A DNA stretch of 64,000 bases. It comes from Sphingomonas kyeonggiensis. GTDB lineage: Bacteria > Pseudomonadota > Alphaproteobacteria > Sphingomonadales > Sphingomonadaceae. The position numbers and the translations under genes are program-made. The notes below the pieces were generated by a model, which did no database searches, was not told the origin of the DNA, and saw only the letters and a program-made list of their open reading frames with translations. Position 1 is the first letter of the stretch, and each line of letters opens with the position of its first letter. This document shows, piece after piece, positions 1 through 10,237 of this stretch. Location of the stretch: positions 1,116,001 to 1,180,000 of the forward strand of contig NZ_JAUSTJ010000001.1 in assembly GCF_030812785.1 (NCBI RefSeq), in the 5' to 3' direction.

Positions 1-282
1 TACAAGTGCATCATCGCCTTCGCCGCCGCCGGCCTGATCGCCACCCCGGCGCTGGCTGCACCCGAGTTCGAACACAGCGTGGTCGTCCGCCATGGCGATC
101 TCGACCTGAAGAGCGCGGCCGGGCGTGCCGTGCTCGACCGCCGGATCGCCGCGGCGACCGAGCGGGTGTGCGGCTCCTATGCCGGCGCCGATGTGACCGA
201 GGACCAGGAGATAAAGCGCTGCCGCGCGGTGGTGGCCCGCGACGTTGGGCGGCAGTTGCGCGTGCAGCTCGCGCGGCGCTGA
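1..282 (+). CDS. UrcA family protein (5' end cut by window)
   Basis: The reading frame is open from base 1 and stops with TGA at 280-282. The visible part starts inside a signal peptide: a hydrophobic run ends in ATPALA, then a mature domain of about 70 residues follows. That domain has two cysteines (in ERVCGSY and IKRCRAV), as in the small exported UrcA proteins common in sphingomonads and Caulobacter. UrcA proteins have no established biochemical role. A GTG at 79 is an internal valine, not the start. A hairpin with a T-run follows the stop. The family call is by pattern recognition and fairly firm; the true start lies outside the window. Confidence 0.75.
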   Translation, partial: YKCIIAFAAAGLIATPALAAPEFEHSVVVRHGDLDLKSAAGRAVLDRRIAAATERVCGSYAGADVTEDQEIKRCRAVVARDVGRQLRVQLARR

Positions 283-291
283 GCTCCCTTA

Positions 292-331
292 CGGCCGGGC
301 GCGGCGCGCATTGCGTGCCCGGCCGCTTTTT
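292..331 (+). terminator. Rho-independent terminator after the UrcA gene
   Basis: A 9-bp perfect GC stem (292-300 with 317-325) and a 16-base loop are followed by CTTTTTC with five T at 327-331. This is the right geometry for a terminator on the plus strand, ten bases after the UrcA stop. The T-run touches the stop codon of the convergent kynureninase-like gene. Confidence 0.7.
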
Positions 332-1440
332 CAGCGCAGATACGAGAGCGCCTCGATCAGCCGCGTCACGTCACGGCTGTCCTGGTAGAGGCCGAAGCCG
401 ATGCGCAGCACATCGCCGCGGACATCGGTGATCACGTCCTCCGCCTCCAGCTCGGCCTTCCAGCGCTGGGCGTGAGGGGAGCGCAGCGCGAGGAAGCGCG
501 CGGGGCTGCCCGGGTTGAGCAGCTCGGCTTCGATCGGCAGGCCGGCGAGCAGCTGCGCGCGCAGGCTGTCGACATGCGCCGCGATCGCCGCGGTAGTCAG
601 GCCTTCCTGGCGCAGCATGTCGCGCACCGCGACGAAGCGGTAGATGCCCGAAGGATCGAAGGTCGCGCCGAGGAAGCGGCGTGCGTCGGGGGCGTAGCCG
701 ATGCTGCCCGGCGGCAGCGCCAGATCCTCGAACTCGGCATACCAGCCGGTGATCTCGGGACGGGCGCCGAAGCCGGGCGGGGCGTGGAGGAACGCGCAGC
801 CTTCGCCGGCCATGGCGTATTTGTAGCCGCCCGCGAGGTAGAAGACGCGGTCCGCCACTGCCGACAGATCGACGTCCATCGCCATGAAGGCGTGATAGCC
901 GTCGACCACCACCCAGGGACCTTCAGGCTTTGCGAGCGCGGCAAGCTCGGCGATGCTGTCGAACACATGGCCGGTGCCGAACTGGACCTGGCTGACGAAG
1001 ATCAGGTCGTGCTCGCCCGACTTGGCGCGCTCGACGATCCGCTCCAGCGGCACGCGTTCCACGGTGGCGCTGCCCGCCTCTTCCCAGCGCATCGACTGGC
1101 GGCGGAAGCTGTGGAACTCGCCGTCGCTGGCGAGGATGCGCAGCGGGCGCTTCGGCAGGGCCGAGGCGATGCGGAGCAGCAACTCGTGCGTGTTGGGTGC
1201 GAAGACGATCGTGTCGGGATCGGGCAGCTTGAGCTCGGCGGCGACATGCGCCTGGGCGGCGGGCCAGATCTCGCCCATCACCCGCTCCCATTTCCGGTCG
1301 GCGAGGCGCACCCCGTCCTCCCAGGCGGCGATCTGGCCGACATAGGAGGCGTCGGGCCAGAGATGGTGCGAATGCGCCGCGAAGTGCAGCCGGTCGGGCG
1401 CCGCCGCCAGCGCGCGCTGGAACAGGTGCTTGTAGCTCAC
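331..1440 (-). CDS. Kynureninase-like PLP enzyme (aminotransferase class V fold)
   Basis: This 369-residue fold-type I PLP enzyme probably cleaves kynurenine to anthranilate and alanine. The PLP-binding region VVVDGYHA (Asp180, His183) and the Schiff-base lysine in LAGGYKYAMAGEG (Lys207) match the kynureninase pattern. The reading frame is open further upstream, but the start is taken as GTG at 1440-1438. It overlaps the TGA of the tryptophan dioxygenase gene (GTGA), so the two are translationally coupled, and the protein then begins VSYKHLFQRAL. It is shorter than typical kynureninases (about 410-420 residues), so a divergent class V aminotransferase is possible. The neighbouring gene strongly favours the kynurenine pathway. 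Confidence 0.75.
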   Translation of the reverse strand: MSYKHLFQRALAAAPDRLHFAAHSHHLWPDASYVGQIAAWEDGVRLADRKWERVMGEIWPAAQAHVAAELKLPDPDTIVFAPNTHELLLRIASALPKRPLRILASDGEFHSFRRQSMRWEEAGSATVERVPLERIVERAKSGEHDLIFVSQVQFGTGHVFDSIAELAALAKPEGPWVVVDGYHAFMAMDVDLSAVADRVFYLAGGYKYAMAGEGCAFLHAPPGFGARPEITGWYAEFEDLALPPGSIGYAPDARRFLGATFDPSGIYRFVAVRDMLRQEGLTTAAIAAHVDSLRAQLLAGLPIEAELLNPGSPARFLALRSPHAQRWKAELEAEDVITDVRGDVLRIGFGLYQDSRDVTRLIEALSYLR

Positions 1441-2201
1441 AGCTGCGTCCTGAGCGTCCACAGCTCGGGGAAGGCGCGCTTCGACAGGGTCGAGGCGAGA
1501 TAGGGCACGCCCGGCGTGCCACCGGTGCCGGGCTTCATCCCGATCACCCGGCTGACGGTGAGGACATGCTTGTGCCGCCAGGTTGCCAGCGCATCGTCGA
1601 TGTCGACCAGCTTCTCGGCGAGCTGGTACAGCTCCCAATAGCGATCGGTGTCGCGATAGACCTGCGCCCAGGCGTCCTCGACCGCCTGGCTCGGCGCATA
1701 GGGCTGGGCCCAGTCACGGTTCAGCATTTCGGGGGGCAGGTCGAAGCCGGCGCGGGCGAGCGCGGCATTGGCTTCGTCCCACAGGCTGGGGATCGCCGAG
1801 AATTCGGTGGTGAGCGGCCCCGGCACGCCGCCGCCGCGCACGCCCAGCAGCGTCTCCACCGCGCGGAACTGGTCCGACTGGAAGCCCGAGCTGGAACCGA
1901 GCACGTCGCGGAAGCGGGTATAGTCGCTCGGCGTCATCGTGGTCAGCACTTCCCAGCTCAGCGTCATCACCGCCTGGATGCGGCTGACCCGGGCCAGCGA
2001 TTTGTACGCCTCCACCGGCTTGTCGGCGCGGACCAGATCGAGCGCGAGGCGGATCTCGGCGATCGCCTGCTTGAGCCACAGCTCCTTGGTCTGGTGGATG
2101 ATGATGAACAGCAGCTCGTCATGCCGGTCCGACAGCGGATGCTGGGCAGCGAGAAGCTCTTCGAGCGCGAGATAGCGCCCATAGGTCATGGCATCGGTCA
2201 T
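1437..2201 (-). CDS. kynA: Tryptophan 2,3-dioxygenase
   Basis: A cytoplasmic heme dioxygenase that opens the indole ring of L-tryptophan to N-formylkynurenine. At 254 residues it is close to other bacterial TDOs. The active-site histidine lies in IIIHQTKELW (His36). The proximal heme ligand region WRHKHVLTVSRVIG (His212) and the substrate loop GTGGTPGVPYL are intact. It is first of a two-gene unit with the kynureninase-like gene. The kynurenine formamidase (kynB) needed between the two steps is not in the window. ATG at 2201 is used; a second ATG four codons in is possible. Confidence 0.95.
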   Translation of the reverse strand: MTDAMTYGRYLALEELLAAQHPLSDRHDELLFIIIHQTKELWLKQAIAEIRLALDLVRADKPVEAYKSLARVSRIQAVMTLSWEVLTTMTPSDYTRFRDVLGSSSGFQSDQFRAVETLLGVRGGGVPGPLTTEFSAIPSLWDEANAALARAGFDLPPEMLNRDWAQPYAPSQAVEDAWAQVYRDTDRYWELYQLAEKLVDIDDALATWRHKHVLTVSRVIGMKPGTGGTPGVPYLASTLSKRAFPELWTLRTQL

Positions 2202-2287
2202 GCCCCGTCCCTACGCCATCTCGCCGCCCGGATGAAAGCGGTAACGATTGAAACTATCCCACCCCATCCGTCATCCCGCTCCAATCC

Positions 2288-2378
2288 GTCATCCCGGCGA
2301 AAGCCGGGATCTCAGGCGATGGCGCGGGGAAGGAGCCGCACGAGATCCCGCCCCGGATCAGGTCCGGGGCGGGATGAC
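2288..2378. repeat. REPIN-like inverted repeat element, copy A
   Basis: Two hairpins in inverted orientation flank a short spacer. The first has an 8-bp stem with a GAAA loop (2291-2298/2303-2310). The second has a perfect 13-bp stem (2345-2357/2363-2375). Both outer ends read GTCATCCC inward. The spacer (about 2311-2344) is the reverse complement of the spacer of the element at 10156-10235 with about two mismatches, so the two are copies of one element. It sits between kynA and dapD. Confidence 0.8.
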
Positions 2379-2380
2379 GA

Positions 2381-3199
2381 TTAGTCCCTGAGCAGCTCGT
2401 TGATCCCGGTCTTGCTCCGGGTCTGCGCGTCCACCGTCTTGACGATGACGGCGCAATAGAGGCCCGGCTTGCCGGCCTCGCCCGGGATCGTGCCCGGCAC
2501 GACCACCGAATAGGGCGGCACAGCCCCACGATGCACTTCGCCGGTGGCGCGGTCGATGATCTTGGTCGAGGCGCCGAGATAGACGCCCATCGAGAGCACC
2601 GCGCCCTCGCCGACGCGCACGCCCTCGGCCACCTCGGCGCGCGCGCCGATGAACGCGCCGTCGCCGATGATCACCGGATCGGCCTGGAGCGGCTCGAGCA
2701 CGCCGCCGATGCCCACACCGCCCGACAGGTGGACGTTCTTGCCGATCTGCGCGCAGCTGCCGACGGTTGCCCAGGTGTCGACCATCGTGCCCTCCCCGAC
2801 ATAGGCGCCGATATTGACGAAGCTCGGCATCAGCACCGCGCCCTTGGCGACGTGCGCGCCGTGGCGGACGACCGATCCCGGGACCGCGCGGAAGCCGGCC
2901 TGGCGGAAGGCGTCCTCACCCCAATTGGCGAATTTCGACGGCACCTTGTCGAACCAGTTGGCACCGCCCGGGCCCTGGACCACGACATTGTCGTTGAGGC
3001 GGAACGAGAGAAGCACTGCCTTCTTCAGCCACTGGTTGACCTGCCAGCCGCCCTCGACGGGCTCGGCGACGCGCGCTTCGCCGCGGTCGAGCAGGTTGAG
3101 CGCCTCGGCCACGGCCTCGCGGACTGCACCTTCAGTGGAGAAGCCGAGATTGGCGCGGTCTTCCCAGGCGGCGTCGATGGTCGTCTGCAGGTCGGTCAT
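2381..3199 (-). CDS. dapD: 2,3,4,5-tetrahydropyridine-2,6-dicarboxylate N-succinyltransferase
   Basis: This enzyme adds a succinyl group from succinyl-CoA in the lysine/diaminopimelate pathway, which supplies lysine and peptidoglycan precursor. The 272 residues match the usual DapD length (about 274). An N-terminal helical domain starts [12 protein letters not shown]. The rest is a left-handed beta-helix of hexapeptide repeats with [20 protein letters not shown] and [10 protein letters not shown]. The start is ATG at 3199, whose ATGA overlaps the stop of the upstream nucleotidase gene; a GGAG lies just before it. The coupling with a HAD hydrolase has no obvious metabolic logic. Confidence 0.96.
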   Translation of the reverse strand: MTDLQTTIDAAWEDRANLGFSTEGAVREAVAEALNLLDRGEARVAEPVEGGWQVNQWLKKAVLLSFRLNDNVVVQGPGGANWFDKVPSKFANWGEDAFRQAGFRAVPGSVVRHGAHVAKGAVLMPSFVNIGAYVGEGTMVDTWATVGSCAQIGKNVHLSGGVGIGGVLEPLQADPVIIGDGAFIGARAEVAEGVRVGEGAVLSMGVYLGASTKIIDRATGEVHRGAVPPYSVVVPGTIPGEAGKPGLYCAVIVKTVDAQTRSKTGINELLRD

Positions 3200-3867
3200 T
3201 CGGAAGTCTCCAGGATACTGTGGAGCCAGGCTCCGAGGTCGGTGACGGTATAGTCGATGAAGCTGCGGTCGGCGTCGCCCGGCACTTGTTCGGAGCCGTT
3301 GTCGATCCACACCGTGGTCATGCCGATCGCCTTGGCCGGCGCAAGGTTGCGCGCCATGTCCTCGACGAACAGCGAAGCATGCGGATCGAGATCATAGGCG
3401 TCGCACAGGCCCTGATAGGCCTGGGGATCGGGCTTGGGGCGATACTGGGTCGCGTGGACGTCGTGGATCGCTTCGAAACTGGCGCCCAGGCCGAGCCTGT
3501 CGAGCACCTTGCTGGCATAGGGCGCATCGCCATTGGTGAAGACCAGCTTGCGGCCGGGCAGCTTCGCCAGCGCCTCGACCAGCGCTTCGTTCACTTCGAG
3601 CACGCTCATGTCGACGTCATGGACATCGGCCAGATAATGGTGCGGGTCGGTGCCGTGCTCGGCCATCAGCCCCGCGAGCGTGGTGCCATGCGCGTGGAAA
3701 TAGCCCTTCTGCACCTTGTGCGCGGCGACGGGATCGAGGCCGAGCAGGTTCTGCACATATTGGCCGATGCGCGCATCGATCATCGCGAACAGGTTCGCGC
3801 TCACCGGGTAGAGCGTATTGTCCAGATCGAAGATCCAGTTGCGGACGTGCGACAGGGCAGGGTTCAT
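3196..3867 (-). CDS. HAD-family pyrimidine 5'-nucleotidase
   Basis: A 223-residue soluble HAD hydrolase. The catalytic motif I is DLDNTLY (Asp14 nucleophile, Asp16). Motif II is LVFTNGD, and the C-terminal acid cluster is [10 protein letters not shown]. The composition matches the pyrimidine 5'-nucleotidase/SSM1 subgroup common in alphaproteobacteria, which dephosphorylates nucleoside monophosphates or related phosphates. The start ATG at 3867 gives [17 protein letters not shown]. An in-frame extension of 20 residues upstream lacks family similarity. Its stop overlaps the dapD start. Confidence 0.85.
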   Translation of the reverse strand: MNPALSHVRNWIFDLDNTLYPVSANLFAMIDARIGQYVQNLLGLDPVAAHKVQKGYFHAHGTTLAGLMAEHGTDPHHYLADVHDVDMSVLEVNEALVEALAKLPGRKLVFTNGDAPYASKVLDRLGLGASFEAIHDVHATQYRPKPDPQAYQGLCDAYDLDPHASLFVEDMARNLAPAKAIGMTTVWIDNGSEQVPGDADRSFIDYTVTDLGAWLHSILETSE

Positions 3868-3980
3868 GGCGGCGCGGTTAGGCCGGGGCGGCGCGGCTAT
3901 CAAGCAACTGTTTCTTCGCTTGGGCACACACGACCAAAACTTTATGGCAGAGCGGGCGGCGCCTCCCCATCTGCCGCTCC

Positions 3981-4970
3981 ATGACAGCCTATTCCCTGCT
4001 CGACCTCGTCCCCATCATCCAGGGCGGGACCGCTTCCCAGGCCCTCGCCAACGCCGCCGATCTGGCGAAGCATGTCGAGGGGCTCGGCTATACCCGCTAT
4101 TGGGTCGCCGAGCATCACGGGATGGACGGGATTGCCAGCGCGGCCACCGCGGTGGTGATCGCGCATGTCGGCCAGGCGACCTCGACGATCCGGGTGGGCT
4201 CGGGCGGGATCATGCTGCCCAACCACTCGCCGCTCCAGGTCGCCGAACAGTTCGGCACGCTCGACGCGCTGTTCCCGGGCCGCGTCGACCTCGGCCTCGG
4301 CCGCGCGCCGGGATCGGACCAGCGCGTCTCCGCCGCGATCCGCCGCGGGCTCGACAGCGACGGCAACGAGTTCCCCCGCGACGTGCAGGAGCTGCAGAGC
4401 TATTTCGCCGACGACGGCCGCACCGGCATCCGCGCCACGCCGGGCGCCGGCGCCAAGGTCGATATCTGGATCCTCGGCTCCAGCCTGTTCGGCGCGCAGC
4501 TCGCGGCGATGCTGGGGCTGCCCTATGCCTTCGCCTCGCATTTCGCGCCGGGGCTGCTCGACGAGGCGATCGACATGTATCGCCGCAACTTCCGTCCGTC
4601 GGAGGCGCTGGACAAGCCGCACCTGATGCTCGGCTTCAACGTATTCGCCGCAGACACCGACGAGGAAGCCGAGCTGCTAGCCAGCTCGCAGCAACAGGCA
4701 TTCGTCGCGATCCGCACCACCGGCAAGGGCATCCAGCTGCCGCCGCCGGTGCCCGGCTATCGCGCCAGCCTGGGCGGGCATGGCAATGCGATGCTCGATC
4801 AGGTGCTGTCGGCCAGCGCGATCGGCGGGCCGGCGAAGGTCCGCGAGCAGCTCGCAGCTTTCATCCAGCGCACCGGCGCCGACGAGCTGATGCTGACCAG
4901 CGCGATGTTCGATCACGAGGCGCGCAGGAAAAGCCTCACGCTGGCGGCGGAGGCGATGCGGGGTTTGTGA
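3981..4970 (+). CDS. LLM class flavin-dependent oxidoreductase
   Basis: A 329-residue luciferase-like (TIM-barrel) flavin oxidoreductase. It has the N-terminal strand [13 protein letters not shown], the conserved YWVAEHHGM segment around residues 40-48, and [20 protein letters not shown], all typical of the group A/LLM family (YhbW/MsnO8-like). It would use reduced FMN from a partner reductase; the substrate is unknown. It is monocistronic and converges on an unknown gene 13 bases downstream. A tricopper or transport partner is not visible. Confidence 0.85.
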   Translation: MTAYSLLDLVPIIQGGTASQALANAADLAKHVEGLGYTRYWVAEHHGMDGIASAATAVVIAHVGQATSTIRVGSGGIMLPNHSPLQVAEQFGTLDALFPGRVDLGLGRAPGSDQRVSAAIRRGLDSDGNEFPRDVQELQSYFADDGRTGIRATPGAGAKVDIWILGSSLFGAQLAAMLGLPYAFASHFAPGLLDEAIDMYRRNFRPSEALDKPHLMLGFNVFAADTDEEAELLASSQQQAFVAIRTTGKGIQLPPPVPGYRASLGGHGNAMLDQVLSASAIGGPAKVREQLAAFIQRTGADELMLTSAMFDHEARRKSLTLAAEAMRGL

Positions 4971-4983
4971 TTCGGTAGGTCTC

Positions 4984-5460
4984 TCAGGCCCTGGTGTCGA
5001 TCACCCAGCCGGTCGCCGAGCTGCCATTGCTGCTGGTCCCCGAATTGCTGCCATAGGTGATGGCGCCCGATGCCGCGGCGTTGCGCAGCTTGTCGAGAAA
5101 CGCCGCCATCGCGTCTAGCTGGCGCGTTGCTGCTTCGCTGATCGGCCTGGTCGGCGAAGCGCTGGTCTGCGCCTCGGCCTTGCTCGGGGTCTCGCCGCCA
5201 ATGCGCTGCGCGAAGAAGCTCCGCAGCTCGTTCGCCTGCTCGTCGCTCAGGGCGCCGCTTTCGGTCTGATTGTCGATCAGCTTGTCGAGCTTGGCCTGCA
5301 TGTCCTCGGGTTCGCCGGGATCGGCGGACAGCGCAGTGTCGCCTGCATCCGGCTCCGCCTGCTGCGCGGCAGCAGCGCGCGCGTCCAATTCCACCGGCAC
5401 GAGCCCCGCATCGATCGGTGCGCGCTCGGGATGCTGCGGGATCGCGGAAATGGAAGTCAT
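4984..5460 (-). CDS. Hypothetical protein with Gly/Ser-rich tail
   Basis: I do not recognise this 158-residue protein. It is hydrophilic, with an Ala/Pro/Glu-rich N-terminal third, a charged helical middle (MQAKLDKLIDNQTESGALS, about residues 54-72) and a tail rich in Gly, Ser and Asn (SNSGTSSNGSSATG). There is no signal peptide or membrane segment. It stands alone between a convergent oxidoreductase and a two-component operon. A perfect 24-bp palindrome lies about 35 bases upstream of its start, overlapping a plausible -10, so it may be under a dedicated regulator. Confidence 0.6.
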   Translation of the reverse strand: MTSISAIPQHPERAPIDAGLVPVELDARAAAAQQAEPDAGDTALSADPGEPEDMQAKLDKLIDNQTESGALSDEQANELRSFFAQRIGGETPSKAEAQTSASPTRPISEAATRQLDAMAAFLDKLRNAAASGAITYGSNSGTSSNGSSATGWVIDTRA

Positions 5461-5493
5461 GTCGATGCCTTTGTCGCTGCAATCCCAAGCAGC

Positions 5494-5517
5494 ATTTTAG
5501 CACGGCTCTGCTAAAAT
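5494..5517 (-). promoter_or_regulatory. Perfect 9+6+9 palindrome upstream of the unknown gene
   Basis: The arms ATTTTAGCA (5494-5502) and TGCTAAAAT (5509-5517) are perfect inverted repeats around a 6-base spacer. They lie in an AT-rich island that stands out from the GC-rich surroundings. On the minus strand TAAAAT could serve as a -10 box for the gene starting at 5460. An operator for an unknown repressor is a reasonable inference. Confidence 0.45.
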
Positions 5518-5555
5518 ATTGTAAAGGATGCGCAATCATTCGGCCGCGCGGTTTG

Positions 5556-5585
5556 GGCGGCGCTGGCCCCAGAACCAGCGCCGCC
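5556..5585. terminator. GC-rich 11-bp hairpin downstream of the sensor kinase gene
   Basis: A perfect 11-bp stem (5556-5566 with 5575-5585) encloses an 8-base loop. It lies about 95 bases after the stop of the sensor kinase gene on the minus strand. No T-run follows in either direction, so termination is uncertain; it may only protect the transcript end. Confidence 0.35.
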
Positions 5586-5680
5586 ACGCGACCCGACGGA
5601 TAAAAGAGGGCAATCCGCGAGCTCGCCGACGCTGATGCGTCCGGCACGTCACGGCAGAATTTCAGTTTGTTGCAGCTATG

Positions 5681-7126
5681 TCAGTTCGCGGCAGGCAGGC
5701 GCAGGCGGACGAGCAGCCCGCCCAGATCCTCGCTCTCCTCGAGGCTGACGGTGCCGTCATAGATCTCCGCCACGTCGCGGACGATGGCGAGGCCCAGGCC
5801 GGTGCCCGGCTTGCCGCTGTCGAGGCGGACGCCTCGGTCGAAGATGCGGATACGGTCCGCCTCGGGGATTCCGCGGCCATCGTCCTCCACGAGGATCTCG
5901 ACGAAGCCCGAATCGACCCGGGCGGTGATGAACACGCTGCCCCCGCCGTACTTCGCGGCGTTCTCGACCAGGTTGCCGAGCAAATCGTCCAGATCCTGCC
6001 GCTCGATATGCGCGACCAGGTCCTTCTGCCCGTCGATGTCGATGCGGACATTGGGATAGAGCCGGGCGACGGCGCGCTCGACCGCCTCGATCGACGGCCA
6101 GACCTGGGCGCGGCTGTGCGCCGAGCCGCGCCGGCCGACCGCACGGGCGCGGGCGAGGTGGTGGTCGATCTGGCGGCGCATCGTCCGCGCCTCGCGGATC
6201 ACCGCCTGGGCAAGGTCGGGCTGGCCCGCGGCGGCGGCGTTCATGATCACGCTCAGCGGGGTCTTGAGCGCATGGGCGAGGTTGCCGGCGTGGCGCCGTG
6301 CCTCCTCGGCCTGGCGGTCGTTATGCTCGACCAGCGCGTTGAGCTCCTCGACCATCGGCGCCACTTCGGCCGGCATCGCGCCTTCCACCCGGGTCGACTG
6401 GCCGGCGCGCAGCCGTGCGATCTCCTGGCGCACCCGGCGCAGCGGCAGCAGCCCGTACCAGGTCTGCAGCGCGACCATGATGATCAGCCCGAGCCCGAGC
6501 AGCACGAAGCTGCGCACCAAGGTACGGCGCAGCGTCGCGATCTGGCTGTCGAGCGTCGCGCGGCTCTGCGCCACCTGGAAACGCCAGCGCACCGTCGATC
6601 CCGGCAGCGTCGCGTCGCGCTCGGCGATGCGCAACAGCTGGCCGGGCAGCTGGCGGCTGTCATAGACATGGACGTTGGTGTCGTTGTGCTGCTGGTCGTC
6701 CTTCAGCCGCTGATCCCAGAGCGAGCGTGACGGAAACGCCTCGTGCCCCTTGCCGCTGATCTGCCAATAGGCACCCGAATTATATTCGAGGAAGCGCTGG
6801 TCGGCGAGCTCGCGGTTGAGCATCACCTCGCCATTCTGGTCGAGCTCGGCGGAGAAGATCATCGCCTTGAGCAGATAGTCGAGCTGCTCGTCGAAATTCT
6901 TGGTGACGGTGCTGACCAGCACCCGGTCGAGCGCCACGCCGCCGCCGACCAGCAGGATCATGATCCAGGCGGTGGCGACGAGCAGCATGCGCCGGCTCAC
7001 CGATCCGGTCGAGCGGGTATAGTGGCGCGGCTGCGGCTCGCCGGGCGCCACCGGCTCCGGCTCGCTCAGCGAACGGCCGAACAGGCGATGGCGCAGCTCG
7101 CCTAGTTTCCGGGCGAGCGTGGCCAT
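5681..7126 (-). CDS. Membrane sensor histidine kinase (PhoQ-like)
   Basis: A 481-residue inner-membrane kinase. TM1 is about 48-67 and TM2 about 205-222, flanking a periplasmic sensor of about 135 residues with no recognised ligand domain. A HAMP-like linker follows, then an H-box GNLAHALKTPLS with phospho-acceptor His285. The HATPase domain has NLVENAAKYG, DDGRGI and GTGLGLAI. The HALKTPL form of the H-box is typical of PhoQ-like kinases that sense cations or envelope stress. It lies 4 bases after its response regulator gene in the same direction. Confidence 0.9.
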   Translation of the reverse strand: MATLARKLGELRHRLFGRSLSEPEPVAPGEPQPRHYTRSTGSVSRRMLLVATAWIMILLVGGGVALDRVLVSTVTKNFDEQLDYLLKAMIFSAELDQNGEVMLNRELADQRFLEYNSGAYWQISGKGHEAFPSRSLWDQRLKDDQQHNDTNVHVYDSRQLPGQLLRIAERDATLPGSTVRWRFQVAQSRATLDSQIATLRRTLVRSFVLLGLGLIIMVALQTWYGLLPLRRVRQEIARLRAGQSTRVEGAMPAEVAPMVEELNALVEHNDRQAEEARRHAGNLAHALKTPLSVIMNAAAAGQPDLAQAVIREARTMRRQIDHHLARARAVGRRGSAHSRAQVWPSIEAVERAVARLYPNVRIDIDGQKDLVAHIERQDLDDLLGNLVENAAKYGGGSVFITARVDSGFVEILVEDDGRGIPEADRIRIFDRGVRLDSGKPGTGLGLAIVRDVAEIYDGTVSLEESEDLGGLLVRLRLPAAN

Positions 7127-7130
7127 CGAA

Positions 7131-7799
7131 TCAGGCGTCGGCCGGCTCTTCCAGGCTGTAGCCCAGGCCGCGGATGGTGGTGATCACGTCTGCGCCCAGC
7201 TTCTTGCGGATGCGCGTGACGAAGACTTCGATCGTGTTCGAATCGCGATCGAAATCCTGGTCGTAGATATGCTCGATCAGCTCGGTGCGGCTGACCACCT
7301 TGCCCTTGTGGTGGAGCAGGTAGGAGAGGAGCTTGTACTCCTGCGCGGTCAGCTTCACCGGCTCGCCGGCCTTGGTGACCTTGCCCGAGCGGGTGTCGAG
7401 GCGGATGTCGCCGGCGATCAGCTCGGCCGAGGCGTTGCCCGAGGCGCGGCGGATCAGCGCGCGCAGGCGGGCGATCAGCTCCTCGGTCTGGAACGGCTTG
7501 GCGACATAGTCGTCGGCACCGGCATCGAGGCCCGCCACCTTGTCCGACCAGCTGTCGCGCGCGGTGAGCACCAGCACCGGGGTGGTCTTGCCTTCCTTGC
7601 GCCAGCGGTCGAGCACGGTCAGCCCGTCGATCTCGGGCAGGCCGAGGTCGAGGATGATCGCGTCATATTGCTCGTTGGAGCCGAGATAGAGGCCTTCCTC
7701 GCCATCGGTGGCGAGGTCCACCGCATAGCCAGCGCCTTCGAGCGCGTTGCGGAGCTGCTGCCCCAGAGTCGGCTCATCCTCGACGATCAGAAGTCGCAT
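7131..7799 (-). CDS. OmpR/PhoB-family response regulator
   Basis: A 222-residue DNA-binding regulator paired with the downstream sensor kinase. The receiver domain has the acidic pocket VEDE, phospho-acceptor Asp51 in ILDLGLPEIDG, and the switch lysine in DDYVAKPF. The C-terminal winged helix carries LTAQEYKLLSYLLHH and TIRGLGY, as in PhoP-type regulators. A small periplasmic PepSY gene lies upstream in the same direction, an arrangement often seen with PhoP/PhoQ-like systems, where PepSY proteins may inform the sensor. Confidence 0.93.
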   Translation of the reverse strand: MRLLIVEDEPTLGQQLRNALEGAGYAVDLATDGEEGLYLGSNEQYDAIILDLGLPEIDGLTVLDRWRKEGKTTPVLVLTARDSWSDKVAGLDAGADDYVAKPFQTEELIARLRALIRRASGNASAELIAGDIRLDTRSGKVTKAGEPVKLTAQEYKLLSYLLHHKGKVVSRTELIEHIYDQDFDRDSNTIEVFVTRIRKKLGADVITTIRGLGYSLEEPADA

Positions 7800-7819
7800 G
7801 TGTTTCCCTTCGCCAGGCC

Positions 7820-8143
7820 CTAGCTGCCCGATTTGCGGACGATGTTGCCGCTGCGGGCATCCACGTCCACCCAGATCACCGATCCATTGCGCAGGAACTT
7901 CAGCGTGTAAACTTCCGACGCGGGATCATAGTCGAAACCGAGATATTGGGCGCCGGGCAGGCGCGGCACGACGCGGCGCTCGATCTCGCGGACCGAGAGC
8001 GGCGGCGCGGCCTGGCGCCGGGGCGCACGAGCGTCCGAATCCTGCTGCCAGGCGGGCTGCGCAGCGGCAGTCCCGGCGGGCGCGAACGCCGCCACACAGG
8101 CGCAAAGAAGGGGCGTCACCAACATCTTCATGCGAGATGGCAT
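7820..8143 (-). CDS. Exported PepSY-domain protein
   Basis: A 107-residue exported protein. The signal peptide (MKMLVTPLLCACVAAFAPAG...AAAQ) is followed by a linker and one PepSY-like domain (about 45-105: LSVREIERRVVP...YLGFDYDPASEVYTLKFLRNGSVIWVDVD, in pieces). PepSY domains are thought to inhibit or sense periplasmic proteases, or to act as accessory sensors. ATG at 8143 has a GGACC upstream; ATG at 8131 is an alternative. It ends 20 bases before the response regulator gene and likely heads that operon. Confidence 0.8.
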   Translation of the reverse strand: MPSRMKMLVTPLLCACVAAFAPAGTAAAQPAWQQDSDARAPRRQAAPPLSVREIERRVVPRLPGAQYLGFDYDPASEVYTLKFLRNGSVIWVDVDARSGNIVRKSGS

Positions 8144-8236
8144 AGGGTCCGGGCATTGAATAGCCCCTGAACGCAGCCGTAAGCCGCGTGTAACCTTGCC
8201 GGGCGCCGCTGCCCCCCCTAGTTGGAGCCAATTCGA

Positions 8237-8316
8237 CGGCACCGGCCCGCTCCCCCACCCGGCCACCCATATGATACTGCCGTTGGGTGGCCGGGTGGGG
8301 GAGCGGGCCGGTGCCG
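8237..8316. repeat. Long perfect hairpin (33-bp arms, 14-base loop)
   Basis: The arms 8237-8269 and 8284-8316 are perfectly complementary over 33 bp, around the loop 8270-8283. The sequence is nearly all G/C. It ends 18 bases before the start codon of the ABC-F gene, so it would fold in that gene's leader if transcription starts upstream of it. The element at 24371-24450 shares the core CCGGCCCGCTCCCCC, so this is a dispersed family. Confidence 0.9.
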
Positions 8317-8334
8317 CAACCGATCAAAGGTCCC

Positions 8335-10113
<1,779 letters not shown>

Positions 10114-10155
10114 GGCCTGACGGCTCGGCCAATTACGTCATCCCGCCCCACAGCC

Positions 10156-10235
10156 GTCATCCCGGCGAAAGCCGGGATCTCGTGCGGCTCCGTCCCCGCG
10201 CCTTCGCCTGAGATCCCGGCTTTCGCCGGGATGAC
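10156..10235. repeat. REPIN-like inverted repeat element, copy B
   Basis: Two hairpins with GAAA/TTTC loops (ATCCCGGC with GCCGGGAT) lie in inverted orientation, with GTCATCCC at both outer ends. The 30-odd base spacer is the reverse complement of copy A's spacer at 2311-2344 with about two differences. A partial extra GTCATCCC lies at about 10137. It sits between the convergent ABC-F and HisKA_2 kinase genes and could also act as a transcription end. Confidence 0.82.
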
Positions 10236-10237
10236 GG

